The notes below the pieces were generated by a model that saw only the letters and a program-made list of their open reading frames with translations, was not told where the DNA came from and ran no database searches. This document shows, piece by piece, positions 6,521 through 7,946 of a stretch of DNA of 7,946 nucleotides; the first letter of the stretch is position 1, and every line of letters begins with the position of its first letter. The position numbers were made by a program, and so were the translations under genes. Source of the stretch: an uncultured Christensenella sp. (lineage in GTDB: Bacteria > Bacillota > Clostridia > Christensenellales > UBA1242); NCBI GenBank assembly GCA_949293915.1, contig CASFFJ010000041.1:1-7946 (forward strand), read 5' to 3'.

Positions 6521-6534
6521 TAAAGATTTATCAT
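6506..6534 (+). promoter_or_regulatory. Sigma-A promoter of cysS
   Basis: TTGACA at 6506-6511 and TATCAT at 6529-6534 (five of six to consensus) are separated by the ideal 17 bases. Transcription would start near 6541, leaving a very short leader that begins just before the ribosome binding site AGGAG at 6545-6549. Confidence 0.8.
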
Positions 6535-6554
6535 ATATATTGATAGGAGATAGA

Positions 6555-7946
6555 ATGAAGATTTATAATTCAGAGACTAGACAAATAGAAGAGTTTGTGC
6601 CTTACAATAAAGATATGGTTACAATGTATACATGCGGGCCAACAGTATATCATTTTGCGCACATTGGTAATTTGCGCAGTTATATTATGGAAGACATTTT
6701 AGAGAAGTCACTTAAATATTTAGGTTATAATGTCAAGCGTGCAATGAATATTACAGATGTAGGGCATTTGACCAGTGATGGAGATACAGGCGAAGATAAA
6801 ATGTTGATTAGTGCTAATCGTGAACATAAGAGCGTTATGGATATTGCAAAATTTTACACAGATGCATTTAAGAAAGATTTTTTATCACTTAATTTGATAT
6901 GGCCAGAAATTGTTGTGCCCGCTACTAGTTGTATAGACACATATATTGAAATGGTGCAAGGTTTGATGGATAAAGATTACGCGTATTTTAGTTATGGAAA
7001 TATATATTTTGATATCTCAAAATTAAGCCAATACAACCGTTTTGCTAACCAAACAGGTGATGATATGGTGGTTGGCGCACGTGATGATGTAGATGAAGAT
7101 GTGAACAAGCGTAATAAGGGAGACTTTGTGCTTTGGTTTACAAAATCAAAGTTTGATAATCAAGCGCTAAAATGGGATAGTCCGTGGGGAGTAGGGTATC
7201 CAGGTTGGCATATTGAATGTTCGGGCATATCATATAAATATTTAGGCGAATATCTTGACATTCATTGTGGCGGAGTGGATAATAAATTTCCACATCACGC
7301 CAACGAAATTGCACAGACAGAAAGTTATATTGGACACAAATGGTGTAAATATTGGTTCCACGTTGAACATCTCAACACGAAGTCTGGCAAGATGAGTAAG
7401 AGTACTGGCGAATTTTTAACACTCGACCGATTGCAAGAAAAAGGCTACTCGCCAATGGTGTATAAGTTCTTCTGTTTGCAATCACATTATAGACGTCAAC
7501 TTGTATTCTCGTATGAAGGTCTTGATTCAGCAAAATCTGCGTATGATAAATTGATTAGCAGATTGAATAATTTGCAACCAGCGGGAGATGCTGTCAATAA
7601 AGAAATTTTTGATAAATTCGATACACAATTTAAAGAGGCATTATCAAACGATATCAATACTTCACTTGCACTCACAACAATATTTGATGTGTTAAAAAGC
7701 GAAGCAAATGCGGATACAAAAATTGCACTCATTTCATCATTTGATAAAGTTTTAGATTTGGATTTGGTGGCGGAAATTGCTAAACAAAAAGTTGTTGACA
7801 ACGAACCTAAAATCGATACAGAATTAGTCCGTTACATTGATGAAATGATAGCAAAACGTGCTGAAGCTAAAGCAAACAAAAATTACAAAGTCGCAGATGA
7901 GATTAGAGCTGAATTGTTATCACGTGGCATTGAATTAATTGACACA
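6555..7946 (+). CDS. cysS: Cysteinyl-tRNA synthetase (3' end outside window)
   Basis: The enzyme charges tRNA-Cys with cysteine using ATP in the cytoplasm. The frame gives 464 codons without a stop to the window edge. The last visible part (RAEAKANKNYKVADEIRAELL) is the C-terminal helix of the family, so probably only about 10 residues are missing. The class I catalytic domain shows CGPTVY (27-32), the HIGH-type motif HIGN (36-39) and KMSKS (279-283). Zinc ligands align as Cys27, Cys222 (HIECSG), His247 and Glu251, with the same 25- and 29-residue spacing as E. coli Cys209/His234/Glu238. The zinc region reads IHCGGVDNKFPHHANEIAQTE where E. coli has an IHGGGSDLMFPHHENEIAQ form, a variant I associate with a subgroup of Clostridia-type enzymes. 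The ATG follows AGGAG by 5 bases. The gene has its own promoter and is divergent from the small repeat-protein gene. Confidence 0.96.
   Translation, partial: MKIYNSETRQIEEFVPYNKDMVTMYTCGPTVYHFAHIGNLRSYIMEDILEKSLKYLGYNVKRAMNITDVGHLTSDGDTGEDKMLISANREHKSVMDIAKFYTDAFKKDFLSLNLIWPEIVVPATSCIDTYIEMVQGLMDKDYAYFSYGNIYFDISKLSQYNRFANQTGDDMVVGARDDVDEDVNKRNKGDFVLWFTKSKFDNQALKWDSPWGVGYPGWHIECSGISYKYLGEYLDIHCGGVDNKFPHHANEIAQTESYIGHKWCKYWFHVEHLNTKSGKMSKSTGEFLTLDRLQEKGYSPMVYKFFCLQSHYRRQLVFSYEGLDSAKSAYDKLISRLNNLQPAGDAVNKEIFDKFDTQFKEALSNDINTSLALTTIFDVLKSEANADTKIALISSFDKVLDLDLVAEIAKQKVVDNEPKIDTELVRYIDEMIAKRAEAKANKNYKVADEIRAELLSRGIELIDT

Noticed and set aside
5692..6554. CRISPR array, tRNA, insertion-sequence ends or attachment sites in the intergenic regions
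   Set aside because: I saw no regularly spaced repeats, no cloverleaf with a GTTCRA-type arm, no transposase frame and no terminal inverted repeats with target duplications.
7496..7801. 101-codon frame on the - strand inside cysS
   Set aside because: It is antisense to the conserved C-terminal half of cysteinyl-tRNA synthetase; its Ser/Asn/Leu-rich composition is typical of a shadow frame.

Overview
The window is AT-rich, with A/T-ending codons, tightly packed genes, strong AAGGAGG-type ribosome binding sites, sigma-A-like TTGACA promoters and U-tailed hairpin terminators. This suggests a low-GC Gram-positive lineage (Clostridia, Bacilli or a related uncultured gut group). A predicted type II signal peptide fits a monoderm surface. 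Every visible stop is TAA or TAG, and Trp is always TGG, so the window does not settle whether UGA is a stop. I cannot name the species.

Layout: (1) Positions 1-3830 are the end of an operon on the + strand: the C-terminal tail of a MarR-type regulator, overlapping the first of two ABC exporter half-transporters, then the second one base later, closed by a terminator at 3795-3830. The two exporter proteins have complementary defects in their ATPase motifs, which marks them as an obligate heterodimer with one degenerate and one canonical ATP site. The MarR protein probably controls this exporter in response to a toxic ligand. (2) Positions 4035-5623 encode a surface lipoprotein with Ig-like (MBG-type) repeats and a C-terminal beta-helix. 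It is split by a frameshift near 4235, so it is a pseudogene, an assembly error or, less likely, a recoded gene. A terminator follows at 5660-5691. (3) On the - strand, 5967-6254 is a self-contained unit with promoter, ribosome binding site and terminator. It encodes a 95-residue acidic/basic protein made of two copies of a roughly 37-residue repeat, and I do not recognise it. (4) Divergent from it, from 6555 to the window end, is a cysteinyl-tRNA synthetase gene missing only its last few codons, with its own promoter.

Nothing here amounts to a clear new multi-gene system. The points most worth following are the duplicated small protein, the frameshifted lipoprotein, and a group of palindromic TTGACA/TGTCAA-like sites in the promoter regions of the lipoprotein and small-protein genes. 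The four blocks have no evident shared pathway.
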